Made by a program: the position numbers and the translations under genes. A stretch of DNA of 64,000 bases, taken from NCBI GenBank assembly GCA_964016885.1, contig OZ024744.1, positions 22,679,298 through 22,743,297 on the forward strand. The letters are read 5' to 3'. The notes beneath the pieces were generated by a model. That model saw only the letters and a list, made by a program, of their open reading frames with translations, made no database searches and was not told the origin of the DNA. Positions within the stretch are counted from its first letter, which is position 1, and every line of letters begins with the position of its first letter. Positions 20,677 through 36,000 of this stretch are shown piece after piece. Origin of the DNA: Eledone cirrhosa. Taxonomy: Eukaryota; Mollusca; Cephalopoda; Octopoda; Eledonidae.

Positions 20677-23600
20677 TAACAGAGACTGCCCACTTTCGAC
20701 AAACCTAACAGAGACTGCCCACAGCCGACAATTCTAACAGAGACACACCACCTTCGACAAACTTACCAGGGACTGCCTACTTTCGACAAGTCTAACCGAG
20801 ACTGCCCACCTTCGACAAACCTAACAGAGACTGCCCACCTTCGACAAACCTAACAGTGACAACCGACCTTCGACAAACCTAACAGAAACTGCCCACCTTC
20901 GACAAACCTAACATTGACTGCCCACTTTCGACAAACCTAACAGAGACTGCCCACAACCGACAATTCTAACAGAGACACCCCACCTTCGACAAATTTACCA
21001 GGGACTGCCAACTTTCGACAAGTCTAACCGAGACTGCCCACCTTCGACAAGTCTAACAGAGACTGCCCACCTTCGCTCACATCTAACACAGACTGCCCAC
21101 CTTCGACAAGTCTAACAGCGACTGCTCACATTCAACCAGCCTAACAGAGACTGCCCAGCTTCGTCAAACCTAACGGAGACTTCCCGCCTTCGACAAGCCT
21201 AACAAAGACTGCTCATCTTCAACAAACCTAACGGAGACTGCCCACCTTCAACAACTGTAACAGAGACTGCCCACCTTCGGCAAGTCAAAAAGAGACTGCC
21301 CACCTTCGGCAAGTCTAACATAGACTGCCCACATACGACAAACCTAACAGAGACGACCGACCTTCGACAAACCTAACAGAGACTGCCCACCTTCGACAAA
21401 GCTAACAGAGACTGCCCACCTTCGACACACCTAACAGAGACTGCCCACCTTCGGCAAGCCTAACAGAGACTGCCCACATTCGACAAGTATAACAGAGACC
21501 TCCCACCTTCAACATGCCTAACAGAGAATGCGCTCCTACGACAAGTCTAACAAAGACTACGCACCTTAGAATAGCGTACCAGAGACTGCGCACCTTCGAC
21601 TAACCTAACAGAGACTGCCCACCTTCGACAAAACTATCGGAGACTGCCCACTTTCTACAAACCTAACAGAGACTGCCCACCTTCAACCAGTCTAGTAGAG
21701 ACTGCTCACATACGTCAGACCTAACAGAGACTGCCCAAATTCGAAAAGCCTAACAGAGACTGCACACATTTGACATACCTAACAGAGACTCCCCACATTC
21801 GCAAACCTAACAGAGAATTCCCACATTTGACAAGTCTAACAGAAACTGCCTACCTTCAATAAACCTAACAGAGACTGCCCATCTTCGACAAGCCTAACAG
21901 AGACTGCCCTATATTGACAAGTCTAACTGATACTACCCACCTTAGACTAGCCTAGCAGAGACTGCACACCTTCGACTAACCTAACAGAGACTGCCCCCTT
22001 TCGACAAAACTAAAAGAGACTGCCCACCTTCTACAAACCTAACAGAGACTGCCCACATTCGACAAGTCTAACATAAACTGCCTACCTTCGACAAACCTAA
22101 CAGAGACTGCCCACCTTCGACAAAACTAACAGAGACTACCAACCTTCGACAAACCTAACAGAGACGGCCCACCTTCGACAATCCTAACAGAGACTACCGA
22201 CCTTCGCAAAACCTAACAGAGAGTGCACACATTCAACAAACTAAACATTGACTGCCCACTTTCGACAAACCTAACGGAGACTGCCCACCTTCGATAATTC
22301 TAACAGAGACACCCCACCTTCGACAAACCTAACAGAGACTACCCACCTTCGACAAATCTAACAGAGGCTGCCCACATTCCACAAGCCTAATAGAGACAGC
22401 CCATCTTCGACAAGTCTAACTGAGACTTCCCACCTTCAACAAGTCTAACAGAGACTGCCCACATACGACAAAGCTAACAGAGACTGCCCACTTTCGACAC
22501 ATCTAACAGAGACTACCGACCTTCGACAAACTTAACAGAGAATCCCCACCTTCGACAAACCTAACAGAGACTGCCCACCTTAGAAAACCTAACAGTGACT
22601 GCCCATTTTCGACAAGTCTAACAGAGACTGCCCACCTTTGACAAGAACTAACATAGACTGCCCACCTTCGACAAACCTAACAGAGACTGCCCACCTTCGA
22701 CAAGACTAACAGAGTATGCCCTCCTCCGACAAGTCTAACATAGACTACCAAACTTATACTAGCCTAGCAGAGACTGCTCAACTTCGACTAACCTAACAGA
22801 GACTGCCCAGCTTCGGCAAAACTAACAGAGACTTCCCACCTTCTACAAACCTAACAGAGACTGCCCATCTTCGACAAGTCTAACAGAGACTAACCACCTT
22901 CGACCTATCTACCAGAGACTGCCCACCTTCGACAAACCTAACAGAGACGGCCCACCTTCTACAAACCTAACAGAGACTGCCCATATTCGACAAGTCTAAC
23001 ATAGACTTCCCACCTTCGCCAAATCTACCAGAGACTGCCCACCTTCGACAAGCCTAACTGAGACTGCCCACATACGACAAGTCTAACTGAGATGCCAACC
23101 TTTGACAAGTCTAAAAGAGAGTGCCCATATACGACAAACCGAACAGAGACTGCCCAGCTTCGAGAAGCCTAACAGTGACTGTCCATCTTCGACAAACTTA
23201 ACAGAGACTGCCGACATTCGGCAAGTCTAATCGAGACTGCCCACCTTCGACAAGCCTAACAGAGGCTGCCCACATTCGACAATCTTAACAGAGACTGCCT
23301 ATATTCGACAAACCTAATAGAGACTGCCCACCATCGACAAGCCTAACAGAGAGTCGCCAACTTCGACCAGCCCAACAGAGAATGCCAACCTTCGACAAGT
23401 CTAACAGAGACTGCCCAGCTTTGTCAAACCCAGGAGAGACTGCCGACCTTCGACAAGCCTAACAGTGACTATCAATCTGAGACAAGCCTAACAGATACTG
23501 CCCACCTTTGACAAACCTAACAGAGACTGCCCACCTTCGAGAAACCTAACAGAGACTGCCCACGTTCGACAAGCCTAACATAGACTGCCCACATTCGTCA

Positions 23601-26473
23601 AGTATAACTGAGACTGCCCATCTTCAACCAGTCTAAAAGAGACTGCCCACCTTCGACAATTCTAACAGAGACATCCCACCTTCGACAAACTTAACAGAGA
23701 CTGCCTACTTTCGACAAGTCTAACCGAGACTGCCCACATTCGACAAACCTTACAGAGACTTCCCAACTTCGACAAGTCTAATAGAGACTGGCCACATTCG
23801 ACAAACCTAACAGAGATTGCCCACTTTCGACAAGTCTAACAGAGACTGCCCACCTTTGACAAACCTAACAGAGACTGCCCACCTTCGACAAACCTAACAT
23901 AGACTGCCCACCTTCGACTAGCCTAACAGCGACTGCCCATCTTCGACAAGTCTAACAGAGACCTCCCACCAATCAACTGGCCTAACAGAGAATGCCCTCC
24001 TTCCACATGTATAACATAGACTACCCACCTTAGACTAGCCTAGCAGAGACTGCCCACCTTCGACAAACTTAACAGAGACTGCCGACCTTCGACAAGTCTA
24101 ACAGAGACTACCTACCTTCCCACAAGTCTAAAACACACTGGCCACGTTCAACAAGCCTAACAGTGACTGCCCATCTTCGACAAGTCTAACAGTGACCTGC
24201 CATCTTCAACAAGCCTAACAGAGACTGCCCTCCATCGACAGGTCTAACTGAGACTACCCACCTTAGACTATCCTAGCAGAGACTGCATACCTTCGACTAA
24301 CCTAACAGAGACTGCCCACCTTCGACAAAACTAAAAGAGACTGTCCACCTTCTACAAACCTAACAGAGACTGCCCACATTCGACAAGTCTAACATAAACT
24401 GCCTACCTTCGACAAACCTAACAGAGACTGCCCACCTTCGACAAACCTAACAGAGACTACCAACATTCGACAAACCTAACAGAGACTGCCCACATTCGAC
24501 AAACCAAACAGTGGCTGCCCACTTTCGACAAACGTAACGGAGACTGCCCACCTTCGACAATTCTAAAAGAGACACCCCCCTTCGAAACTTAACAGAGACT
24601 GCCTATTTTCGACAAGGCTAACGGGACTGCCCACATTCGACAATTCTAACAGAGACTGCCCACATACGACAAACCTAACAGAGACTGCCCACCTTCGATA
24701 AGCCTACGAGAGACTACTCAACTTTGACAAGTCTAACAAAGACAATCAACCTTAGACAAGCCTAACAGAGGCTGCTCACCTTCGAAAAACCTAACAGAGA
24801 CTACCGACCATCGATAAATATAACAGGGCCTACCCACCTTCCACAAGCCTAACAGAGAATGCCCTACTTCAACAAACCTAACAGAGAATGCCCTCCTTCG
24901 ACAAACCTAACAGAGACTACCGACCTGTGACAAACTTAACAGATAATCCCCACCGTCGACAAACCTAACAGAGACTGCCCACCTTAGACAAACCTAACAG
25001 TGACTGCCCATTTGCGACAAGCCTAACAGAGACTGCCCACCTTTGACAAACCTAACATAGACTGCCCACCTTCGACAAACCTAACAGAGACTGCCCCCCT
25101 TCGACAAGCCTAACAGAGAATGCCCTCATAGACAAGACTAACATAGACTACCCACCTTAGAATAGCCTAGCAGAGACTGCGCACCTTCGATTAACCTAAC
25201 AGAGACTGCCCATCTTCGGCAAAACTATCAGAGACTGCCCACCTTCTACAAACCTAACAGAGACTGCCCATCTTCGACAAGTCTACCAGAGACTGCCCAC
25301 ATTCGACAAATCTACCAGAGACTGCCCACCTTCGACAAACCTAACAGAGACTGCCCACCCATCTACAAACCTAACAAAGACTTCCCATCTACGACAAGTC
25401 AAACAGATACTGCCCACCTTCGTCAAATCTACCAGAGACTGCCCACATTTGACAAACCTAACAGAGACTGCCCACCTTCGACAAGCCTAACAGAGACTGC
25501 CCACATACGACAAGTCTAACTGAGACTGCCCACCTTCAACCAGTCTAACAGAGATTGCCCACATACGACAAACCTAACAGTGATTGCCCATCTTCGACAA
25601 ACTTAACAGAGACTGTAGGCCTTCGACAAGCCTAACAGAGATTGCTCACATACAACAAGTCTAACTGAGACTGCCCACCTTTGACAAGTCTAACAGAGAG
25701 TGCCCACATACGACAAACCGAACAGAGACTGCCCACCTTCGAGAAGCCTAACAGTGACTCTCCACCTTCCACAAACTTAACAAAGACTGCTGACCTTCGA
25801 CAAGTCCAACCGAGACTGCCCACCTTCGACAAATTTAACAGAGACTGCCGAACTTCAACAAGTCTAACAGAGACTGACCACCTCCGCTCTAATCGAACAC
25901 AGGTTGCCCACCTTCGACAAGGCTAAGAGCGATTGCTCACATTCGACAAGCCTAACAGAGACTGCCCACATTCGACAAGCCTAACAGAGACTGCCCACAT
26001 TCAACAGGTCTAACAGTGACTTATCACCTTCAACAAACCTAACAGAGACTGCCTAACTTCAACAAGTCTAACCGAGACTGCCCACCTTCTACAAACCTAA
26101 CAGAGACTGCCCAGCTTCGACAAGTGTAACAGAGACTGGCCACCTCGACAAGTCTAACAGAGAATGCCCACTTTCGACAAGCCTAACAGAGACTGCCCAC
26201 CTTCGACAGGCCTAACAGAGATGGCCCGCGTCCCACAAGCCTAACAGAGACTGCCTACCTTCGACAAGTCTAAGGGAAGCGGCCCATCTTCGAAAAGCCT
26301 AACAGAGACTGCTCATCTTCGATGAACCTAACAGAGACTGCCCTACTTCGACAATTCTAACAGAGACTACCCAACTTAGACAAGCGTATCAGAGAAAGCG
26401 CACCTTCGACTAACCTAACATAGACTGCTCACTTTAGACAAACCTAACAGAGACTGGCCAACTACGACAAGTC
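20677..26473 (+). repeat. Higher-order unit B1 (5,797 bp)
   Basis: First of three nearly identical tandem copies. The marker AGCCGACAATTC occurs at 20723, 26520 and 33099, fixing the copy lengths. B1 starts only about 30 bp after the retroelement. It has one extra 30-bp monomer near 21060-21096 (containing CTTCGCTCACATC) that B2 and B3 lack. Near its end it lacks an 812-bp block present in B2 and B3. Elsewhere the stretches I compared base by base were identical to B2. Confidence 0.92.
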
Positions 26474-29400
26474 TAACAGAGACTGCCCACTTTCGACAAA
26501 CCTAACAGAGACTGCCCACAGCCGACAATTCTAACAGAGACACACCACCTTCGACAAACTTACCAGGGACTGCCTACTTTCGACAAGTCTAACCGAGACT
26601 GCCCACCTTCGACAAACCTAACAGAGACTGCCCACCTTCGACAAACCTAACAGTGACAACCGACCTTCGACAAACCTAACAGAAACTGCCCACCTTCGAC
26701 AAACCTAACATTGACTGCCCACTTTCGACAAACCTAACAGAGACTGCCCACAACCGACAATTCTAACAGAGACACCCCACCTTCGACAAATTTACCAGGG
26801 ACTGCCAACTTTCGACAAGTCTAACCGAGACTGCCCACCTTCGACAAGTCTAACACAGACTGCCCACCTTCGACAAGTCTAACAGCGACTGCTCACATTC
26901 AACCAGCCTAACAGAGACTGCCCAGCTTCGTCAAACCTAACGGAGACTTCCCGCCTTCGACAAGCCTAACAAAGACTGCTCATCTTCAACAAACCTAACG
27001 GAGACTGCCCACCTTCAACAACTGTAACAGAGACTGCCCACCTTCGGCAAGTCAAAAAGAGACTGCCCACCTTCGGCAAGTCTAACATAGACTGCCCACA
27101 TACGACAAACCTAACAGAGACGACCGACCTTCGACAAACCTAACAGAGACTGCCCACCTTCGACAAAGCTAACAGAGACTGCCCACCTTCGACACACCTA
27201 ACAGAGACTGCCCACCTTCGGCAAGCCTAACAGAGACTGCCCACATTCGACAAGTATAACAGAGACCTCCCACCTTCAACATGCCTAACAGAGAATGCGC
27301 TCCTACGACAAGTCTAACAAAGACTACGCACCTTAGAATAGCGTACCAGAGACTGCGCACCTTCGACTAACCTAACAGAGACTGCCCACCTTCGACAAAA
27401 CTATCGGAGACTGCCCACTTTCTACAAACCTAACAGAGACTGCCCACCTTCAACCAGTCTAGTAGAGACTGCTCACATACGTCAGACCTAACAGAGACTG
27501 CCCAAATTCGAAAAGCCTAACAGAGACTGCACACATTTGACATACCTAACAGAGACTCCCCACATTCGCAAACCTAACAGAGAATTCCCACATTTGACAA
27601 GTCTAACAGAAACTGCCTACCTTCAATAAACCTAACAGAGACTGCCCATCTTCGACAAGCCTAACAGAGACTGCCCTATATTGACAAGTCTAACTGATAC
27701 TACCCACCTTAGACTAGCCTAGCAGAGACTGCACACCTTCGACTAACCTAACAGAGACTGCCCCCTTTCGACAAAACTAAAAGAGACTGCCCACCTTCTA
27801 CAAACCTAACAGAGACTGCCCACATTCGACAAGTCTAACATAAACTGCCTACCTTCGACAAACCTAACAGAGACTGCCCACCTTCGACAAAACTAACAGA
27901 GACTACCAACCTTCGACAAACCTAACAGAGACGGCCCACCTTCGACAATCCTAACAGAGACTACCGACCTTCGCAAAACCTAACAGAGAGTGCACACATT
28001 CAACAAACTAAACATTGACTGCCCACTTTCGACAAACCTAACGGAGACTGCCCACCTTCGATAATTCTAACAGAGACACCCCACCTTCGACAAACCTAAC
28101 AGAGACTACCCACCTTCGACAAATCTAACAGAGGCTGCCCACATTCCACAAGCCTAATAGAGACAGCCCATCTTCGACAAGTCTAACTGAGACTTCCCAC
28201 CTTCAACAAGTCTAACAGAGACTGCCCACATACGACAAAGCTAACAGAGACTGCCCACTTTCGACACATCTAACAGAGACTACCGACCTTCGACAAACTT
28301 AACAGAGAATCCCCACCTTCGACAAACCTAACAGAGACTGCCCACCTTAGAAAACCTAACAGTGACTGCCCATTTTCGACAAGTCTAACAGAGACTGCCC
28401 ACCTTTGACAAGAACTAACATAGACTGCCCACCTTCGACAAACCTAACAGAGACTGCCCACCTTCGACAAGACTAACAGAGTATGCCCTCCTCCGACAAG
28501 TCTAACATAGACTACCAAACTTATACTAGCCTAGCAGAGACTGCTCAACTTCGACTAACCTAACAGAGACTGCCCAGCTTCGGCAAAACTAACAGAGACT
28601 TCCCACCTTCTACAAACCTAACAGAGACTGCCCATCTTCGACAAGTCTAACAGAGACTAACCACCTTCGACCTATCTACCAGAGACTGCCCACCTTCGAC
28701 AAACCTAACAGAGACGGCCCACCTTCTACAAACCTAACAGAGACTGCCCATATTCGACAAGTCTAACATAGACTTCCCACCTTCGCCAAATCTACCAGAG
28801 ACTGCCCACCTTCGACAAGCCTAACTGAGACTGCCCACATACGACAAGTCTAACTGAGATGCCAACCTTTGACAAGTCTAAAAGAGAGTGCCCATATACG
28901 ACAAACCGAACAGAGACTGCCCAGCTTCGAGAAGCCTAACAGTGACTGTCCATCTTCGACAAACTTAACAGAGACTGCCGACATTCGGCAAGTCTAATCG
29001 AGACTGCCCACCTTCGACAAGCCTAACAGAGGCTGCCCACATTCGACAATCTTAACAGAGACTGCCTATATTCGACAAACCTAATAGAGACTGCCCACCA
29101 TCGACAAGCCTAACAGAGAGTCGCCAACTTCGACCAGCCCAACAGAGAATGCCAACCTTCGACAAGTCTAACAGAGACTGCCCAGCTTTGTCAAACCCAG
29201 GAGAGACTGCCGACCTTCGACAAGCCTAACAGTGACTATCAATCTGAGACAAGCCTAACAGATACTGCCCACCTTTGACAAACCTAACAGAGACTGCCCA
29301 CCTTCGAGAAACCTAACAGAGACTGCCCACGTTCGACAAGCCTAACATAGACTGCCCACATTCGTCAAGTATAACTGAGACTGCCCATCTTCAACCAGTC

Positions 29401-32400
29401 TAAAAGAGACTGCCCACCTTCGACAATTCTAACAGAGACATCCCACCTTCGACAAACTTAACAGAGACTGCCTACTTTCGACAAGTCTAACCGAGACTGC
29501 CCACATTCGACAAACCTTACAGAGACTTCCCAACTTCGACAAGTCTAATAGAGACTGGCCACATTCGACAAACCTAACAGAGATTGCCCACTTTCGACAA
29601 GTCTAACAGAGACTGCCCACCTTTGACAAACCTAACAGAGACTGCCCACCTTCGACAAACCTAACATAGACTGCCCACCTTCGACTAGCCTAACAGCGAC
29701 TGCCCATCTTCGACAAGTCTAACAGAGACCTCCCACCAATCAACTGGCCTAACAGAGAATGCCCTCCTTCCACATGTATAACATAGACTACCCACCTTAG
29801 ACTAGCCTAGCAGAGACTGCCCACCTTCGACAAACTTAACAGAGACTGCCGACCTTCGACAAGTCTAACAGAGACTACCTACCTTCCCACAAGTCTAAAA
29901 CACACTGGCCACGTTCAACAAGCCTAACAGTGACTGCCCATCTTCGACAAGTCTAACAGTGACCTGCCATCTTCAACAAGCCTAACAGAGACTGCCCTCC
30001 ATCGACAGGTCTAACTGAGACTACCCACCTTAGACTATCCTAGCAGAGACTGCATACCTTCGACTAACCTAACAGAGACTGCCCACCTTCGACAAAACTA
30101 AAAGAGACTGTCCACCTTCTACAAACCTAACAGAGACTGCCCACATTCGACAAGTCTAACATAAACTGCCTACCTTCGACAAACCTAACAGAGACTGCCC
30201 ACCTTCGACAAACCTAACAGAGACTACCAACATTCGACAAACCTAACAGAGACTGCCCACATTCGACAAACCAAACAGTGGCTGCCCACTTTCGACAAAC
30301 GTAACGGAGACTGCCCACCTTCGACAATTCTAAAAGAGACACCCCCCTTCGAAACTTAACAGAGACTGCCTATTTTCGACAAGGCTAACGGGACTGCCCA
30401 CATTCGACAATTCTAACAGAGACTGCCCACATACGACAAACCTAACAGAGACTGCCCACCTTCGATAAGCCTACGAGAGACTACTCAACTTTGACAAGTC
30501 TAACAAAGACAATCAACCTTAGACAAGCCTAACAGAGGCTGCTCACCTTCGAAAAACCTAACAGAGACTACCGACCATCGATAAATATAACAGGGCCTAC
30601 CCACCTTCCACAAGCCTAACAGAGAATGCCCTACTTCAACAAACCTAACAGAGAATGCCCTCCTTCGACAAACCTAACAGAGACTACCGACCTGTGACAA
30701 ACTTAACAGATAATCCCCACCGTCGACAAACCTAACAGAGACTGCCCACCTTAGACAAACCTAACAGTGACTGCCCATTTGCGACAAGCCTAACAGAGAC
30801 TGCCCACCTTTGACAAACCTAACATAGACTGCCCACCTTCGACAAACCTAACAGAGACTGCCCCCCTTCGACAAGCCTAACAGAGAATGCCCTCATAGAC
30901 AAGACTAACATAGACTACCCACCTTAGAATAGCCTAGCAGAGACTGCGCACCTTCGATTAACCTAACAGAGACTGCCCATCTTCGGCAAAACTATCAGAG
31001 ACTGCCCACCTTCTACAAACCTAACAGAGACTGCCCATCTTCGACAAGTCTACCAGAGACTGCCCACATTCGACAAATCTACCAGAGACTGCCCACCTTC
31101 GACAAACCTAACAGAGACTGCCCACCCATCTACAAACCTAACAAAGACTTCCCATCTACGACAAGTCAAACAGATACTGCCCACCTTCGTCAAATCTACC
31201 AGAGACTGCCCACATTTGACAAACCTAACAGAGACTGCCCACCTTCGACAAGCCTAACAGAGACTGCCCACATACGACAAGTCTAACTGAGACTGCCCAC
31301 CTTCAACCAGTCTAACAGAGATTGCCCACATACGACAAACCTAACAGTGATTGCCCATCTTCGACAAACTTAACAGAGACTGTAGGCCTTCGACAAGCCT
31401 AACAGAGATTGCTCACATACAACAAGTCTAACTGAGACTGCCCACCTTTGACAAGTCTAACAGAGAGTGCCCACATACGACAAACCGAACAGAGACTGCC
31501 CACCTTCGAGAAGCCTAACAGTGACTCTCCACCTTCCACAAACTTAACAAAGACTGCTGACCTTCGACAAGTCCAACCGAGACTGCCCACCTTCGACAAA
31601 TTTAACAGAGACTGCCGAACTTCAACAAGTCTAACAGAGACTGACCACCTCCGCTCTAATCGAACACAGGTTGCCCACCTTCGACAAGGCTAAGAGCGAT
31701 TGCTCACATTCGACAAGCCTAACAGAGACTGCCCACATTCGACAAGCCTAACAGAGACTGCCCACATTCAACAGGTCTAACAGTGACTTATCACCTTCAA
31801 CAAACCTAACAGAGACTGCCTAACTTCAACAAGTCTAACCGAGACTGCCCACCTTCTACAAACCTAACAGAGACTGCCCAGCTTCGACAAGTGTAACAGA
31901 GACTGGCCACCTCGACAAGTCTAACAGAGAATGCCCACTTTCGACAAGCCTAACAGAGACTGCCCACCTTCGACAGGCCTAACAGAGATGGCCCGCGTCC
32001 CACAAGCCTAACAGAGACTGCCTACCTTCGACAAGTCTAAGGGAAGCGGCCCATCTTCGAAAAGCCTAACAGAGACTGCTCATCTTCGATAAACCTAACA
32101 CAGACTGCCCTACTTCGACAATTCTAACAGAGACTACCCAACTTAGACAAGCGTATCAGAGATAGCGCACCTTCGACTAACCTAACATAGACTGCTCTCT
32201 TTAGACAAACCTAACAGAGACTGGCCACCTTCGACAAGTCTAACAGAGACTACCGACCTTCGACAAACCTAACAGTAACTACCCACCTTCGACAAGTCTA
32301 ACAGAGACTTCCCTACTTAGACAAGCCTAACAGAGACTGCCCACTTTCGACAAACCTGACAGAGACTGCTCACCTTTAGACAAAACTAACAGAGACTGCC

Positions 32401-33052
32401 ACCTTTAGACAAAGCTAACAGAGACTCCCGACCTTCGACAAGTATAACAGAGACTGCTCACCTTCGACAAACCTAATATAGACGACCGACCTTCAACAAA
32501 CCTAACAGAGACTGCCCACTCCCGTCAATCCTAACAGAGACTACCGACCTTCGACAAGTCTAACAGAGGCTGCCAACATTTGACAAGGCTAACAAAGACT
32601 ACCCATCTTCGATAAGCCTAACAGTGACCTCCCACCTTCAACAAGCCTAACAGAGACTGCCCTCCTTCGACAAGTCTAACCTAGACTACCTACCTTAGAC
32701 TATCCTAGCAGAGACTGCGCACCTTCGACTCCCTGACAGAGACTGCCCACCTTCGACAAGCCTAACAGAGACTGCCAACCTTTGACAAGCCTAACAGAGA
32801 TGGCCCGCGTTCCACAAGCCTAACAGAGACTGCCTACCTTCGATAAGTCTAAGGGAAGCGGCCCATCTTCGAAAAGCCTAACAGAGACTGCTCATCTTCG
32901 ATGAACCTAACAGAGACTGCCCTACTTCGACAATTCTAACAGAGACTACCCAACTTAGACAAGCGTATCAGAGAAAGCGCACCTTCGACTAACCTAACAT
33001 AGACTGCTCACTTTAGACAAACCTAACAGAGACTGGCCAACTACGACAAGTC
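26474..33052 (+). repeat. Higher-order unit B2 (6,579 bp)
   Basis: Second copy. It differs from B1 by loss of one 30-bp monomer and by an additional 812-bp block, which fully accounts for the 782-bp length difference. The block is flanked by two versions of a tail module that starts at the GATGGCCCGCG string (31987 and 32799, exactly 28 monomers apart). Confidence 0.92.
31987..32798 (+). repeat. 812-bp (28-monomer) block in B2, type 1 tail module first
   Basis: Starts with the type 1 tail module (GCGTCCCAC, TTCGACAAGTCTAAGGG, GATAAACC, GAGATAGCG, TGCTCTCTTT) and ends where the type 2 module begins (GCGTTCCAC, TTCGATAAGTCTAAGGG, GATGAACC, GAGAAAGCG, TGCTCACTTT). Missing from B1, present in B3 at 38595-39406. 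Confidence 0.88.
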
Positions 33053-36000
33053 TAACAGAGACTGCCCACTTTCGACAAACCTAACAGAGACTGCCCACAG
33101 CCGACAATTCTAACAGAGACACACCACCTTCGACAAACTTACCAGGGACTGCCTACTTTCGACAAGTCTAACCGAGACTGCCCACCTTCGACAAACCTAA
33201 CAGAGACTGCCCACCTTCGACAAACCTAACAGTGACAACCGACCTTCGACAAACCTAACAGAAACTGCCCACCTTCGACAAACCTAACATTGACTGCCCA
33301 CTTTCGACAAACCTAACAGAGACTGCCCACAACCGACAATTCTAACAGAGACACCCCACCTTCGACAAATTTACCAGGGACTGCCAACTTTCGACAAGTC
33401 TAACCGAGACTGCCCACCTTCGACAAGTCTAACACAGACTGCCCACCTTCGACAAGTCTAACAGCGACTGCTCACATTCAACCAGCCTAACAGAGACTGC
33501 CCAGCTTCGTCAAACCTAACGGAGACTTCCCGCCTTCGACAAGCCTAACAAAGACTGCTCATCTTCAACAAACCTAACGGAGACTGCCCACCTTCAACAA
33601 CTGTAACAGAGACTGCCCACCTTCGGCAAGTCAAAAAGAGACTGCCCACCTTCGGCAAGTCTAACATAGACTGCCCACATACGACAAACCTAACAGAGAC
33701 GACCGACCTTCGACAAACCTAACAGAGACTGCCCACCTTCGACAAAGCTAACAGAGACTGCCCACCTTCGACACACCTAACAGAGACTGCCCACCTTCGG
33801 CAAGCCTAACAGAGACTGCCCACATTCGACAAGTATAACAGAGACCTCCCACCTTCAACATGCCTAACAGAGAATGCGCTCCTACGACAAGTCTAACAAA
33901 GACTACGCACCTTAGAATAGCGTACCAGAGACTGCGCACCTTCGACTAACCTAACAGAGACTGCCCACCTTCGACAAAACTATCGGAGACTGCCCACTTT
34001 CTACAAACCTAACAGAGACTGCCCACCTTCAACCAGTCTAGTAGAGACTGCTCACATACGTCAGACCTAACAGAGACTGCCCAAATTCGAAAAGCCTAAC
34101 AGAGACTGCACACATTTGACATACCTAACAGAGACTCCCCACATTCGCAAACCTAACAGAGAATTCCCACATTTGACAAGTCTAACAGAAACTGCCTACC
34201 TTCAATAAACCTAACAGAGACTGCCCATCTTCGACAAGCCTAACAGAGACTGCCCTATATTGACAAGTCTAACTGATACTACCCACCTTAGACTAGCCTA
34301 GCAGAGACTGCACACCTTCGACTAACCTAACAGAGACTGCCCCCTTTCGACAAAACTAAAAGAGACTGCCCACCTTCTACAAACCTAACAGAGACTGCCC
34401 ACATTCGACAAGTCTAACATAAACTGCCTACCTTCGACAAACCTAACAGAGACTGCCCACCTTCGACAAAACTAACAGAGACTACCAACCTTCGACAAAC
34501 CTAACAGAGACGGCCCACCTTCGACAATCCTAACAGAGACTACCGACCTTCGCAAAACCTAACAGAGAGTGCACACATTCAACAAACTAAACATTGACTG
34601 CCCACTTTCGACAAACCTAACGGAGACTGCCCACCTTCGATAATTCTAACAGAGACACCCCACCTTCGACAAACCTAACAGAGACTACCCACCTTCGACA
34701 AATCTAACAGAGGCTGCCCACATTCCACAAGCCTAATAGAGACAGCCCATCTTCGACAAGTCTAACTGAGACTTCCCACCTTCAACAAGTCTAACAGAGA
34801 CTGCCCACATACGACAAAGCTAACAGAGACTGCCCACTTTCGACACATCTAACAGAGACTACCGACCTTCGACAAACTTAACAGAGAATCCCCACCTTCG
34901 ACAAACCTAACAGAGACTGCCCACCTTAGAAAACCTAACAGTGACTGCCCATTTTCGACAAGACTAACAGAGTATGCCCTCCTCCGACAAGTCTAACAGA
35001 GACTGCCCACCTTTGACAAGAACTAACATAGACTGCCCACCTTCGACAAACCTAACAGAGACTGCCCACCTTCGACAAGACTAACAGAGTATGCCCTCCT
35101 CCGACAAGTCTAACATAGACTACCAAACTTATACTAGCCTAGCAGAGACTGCTCAACTTCGACTAACCTAACAGAGACTGCCCAGCTTCGGCAAAACTAA
35201 CAGAGACTTCCCACCTTCTACAAACCTAACAGAGACTGCCCATCTTCGACAAGTCTAACAGAGACTAACCACCTTCGACCTATCTACCAGAGACTGCCCA
35301 CCTTCGACAAACCTAACAGAGACGGCCCACCTTCTACAAACCTAACAGAGACTGCCCATATTCGACAAGTCTAACATAGACTTCCCACCTTCGCCAAATC
35401 TACCAGAGACTGCCCACCTTCGACAAGCCTAACTGAGACTGCCCACATACGACAAGTCTAACTGAGATGCCAACCTTTGACAAGTCTAAAAGAGAGTGCC
35501 CATATACGACAAACCGAACAGAGACTGCCCAGCTTCGAGAAGCCTAACAGTGACTGTCCATCTTCGACAAACTTAACAGAGACTGCCGACATTCGGCAAG
35601 TCTAATCGAGACTGCCCACCTTCGACAAGCCTAACAGAGGCTGCCCACATTCGACAATCTTAACAGAGACTGCCTATATTCGACAAACCTAATAGAGACT
35701 GCCCACCATCGACAAGCCTAACAGAGAGTCGCCAACTTCGACCAGCCCAACAGAGAATGCCAACCTTCGACAAGTCTAACAGAGACTGCCCAGCTTTGTC
35801 AAACCCAGGAGAGACTGCCGACCTTCGACAAGCCTAACAGTGACTATCAATCTGAGACAAGCCTAACAGATACTGCCCACCTTTGACAAACCTAACAGAG
35901 ACTGCCCACCTTCGAGAAACCTAACAGAGACTGCCCACGTTCGACAAGCCTAACATAGACTGCCCACATTCGTCAAGTATAACTGAGACTGCCCATCTTC

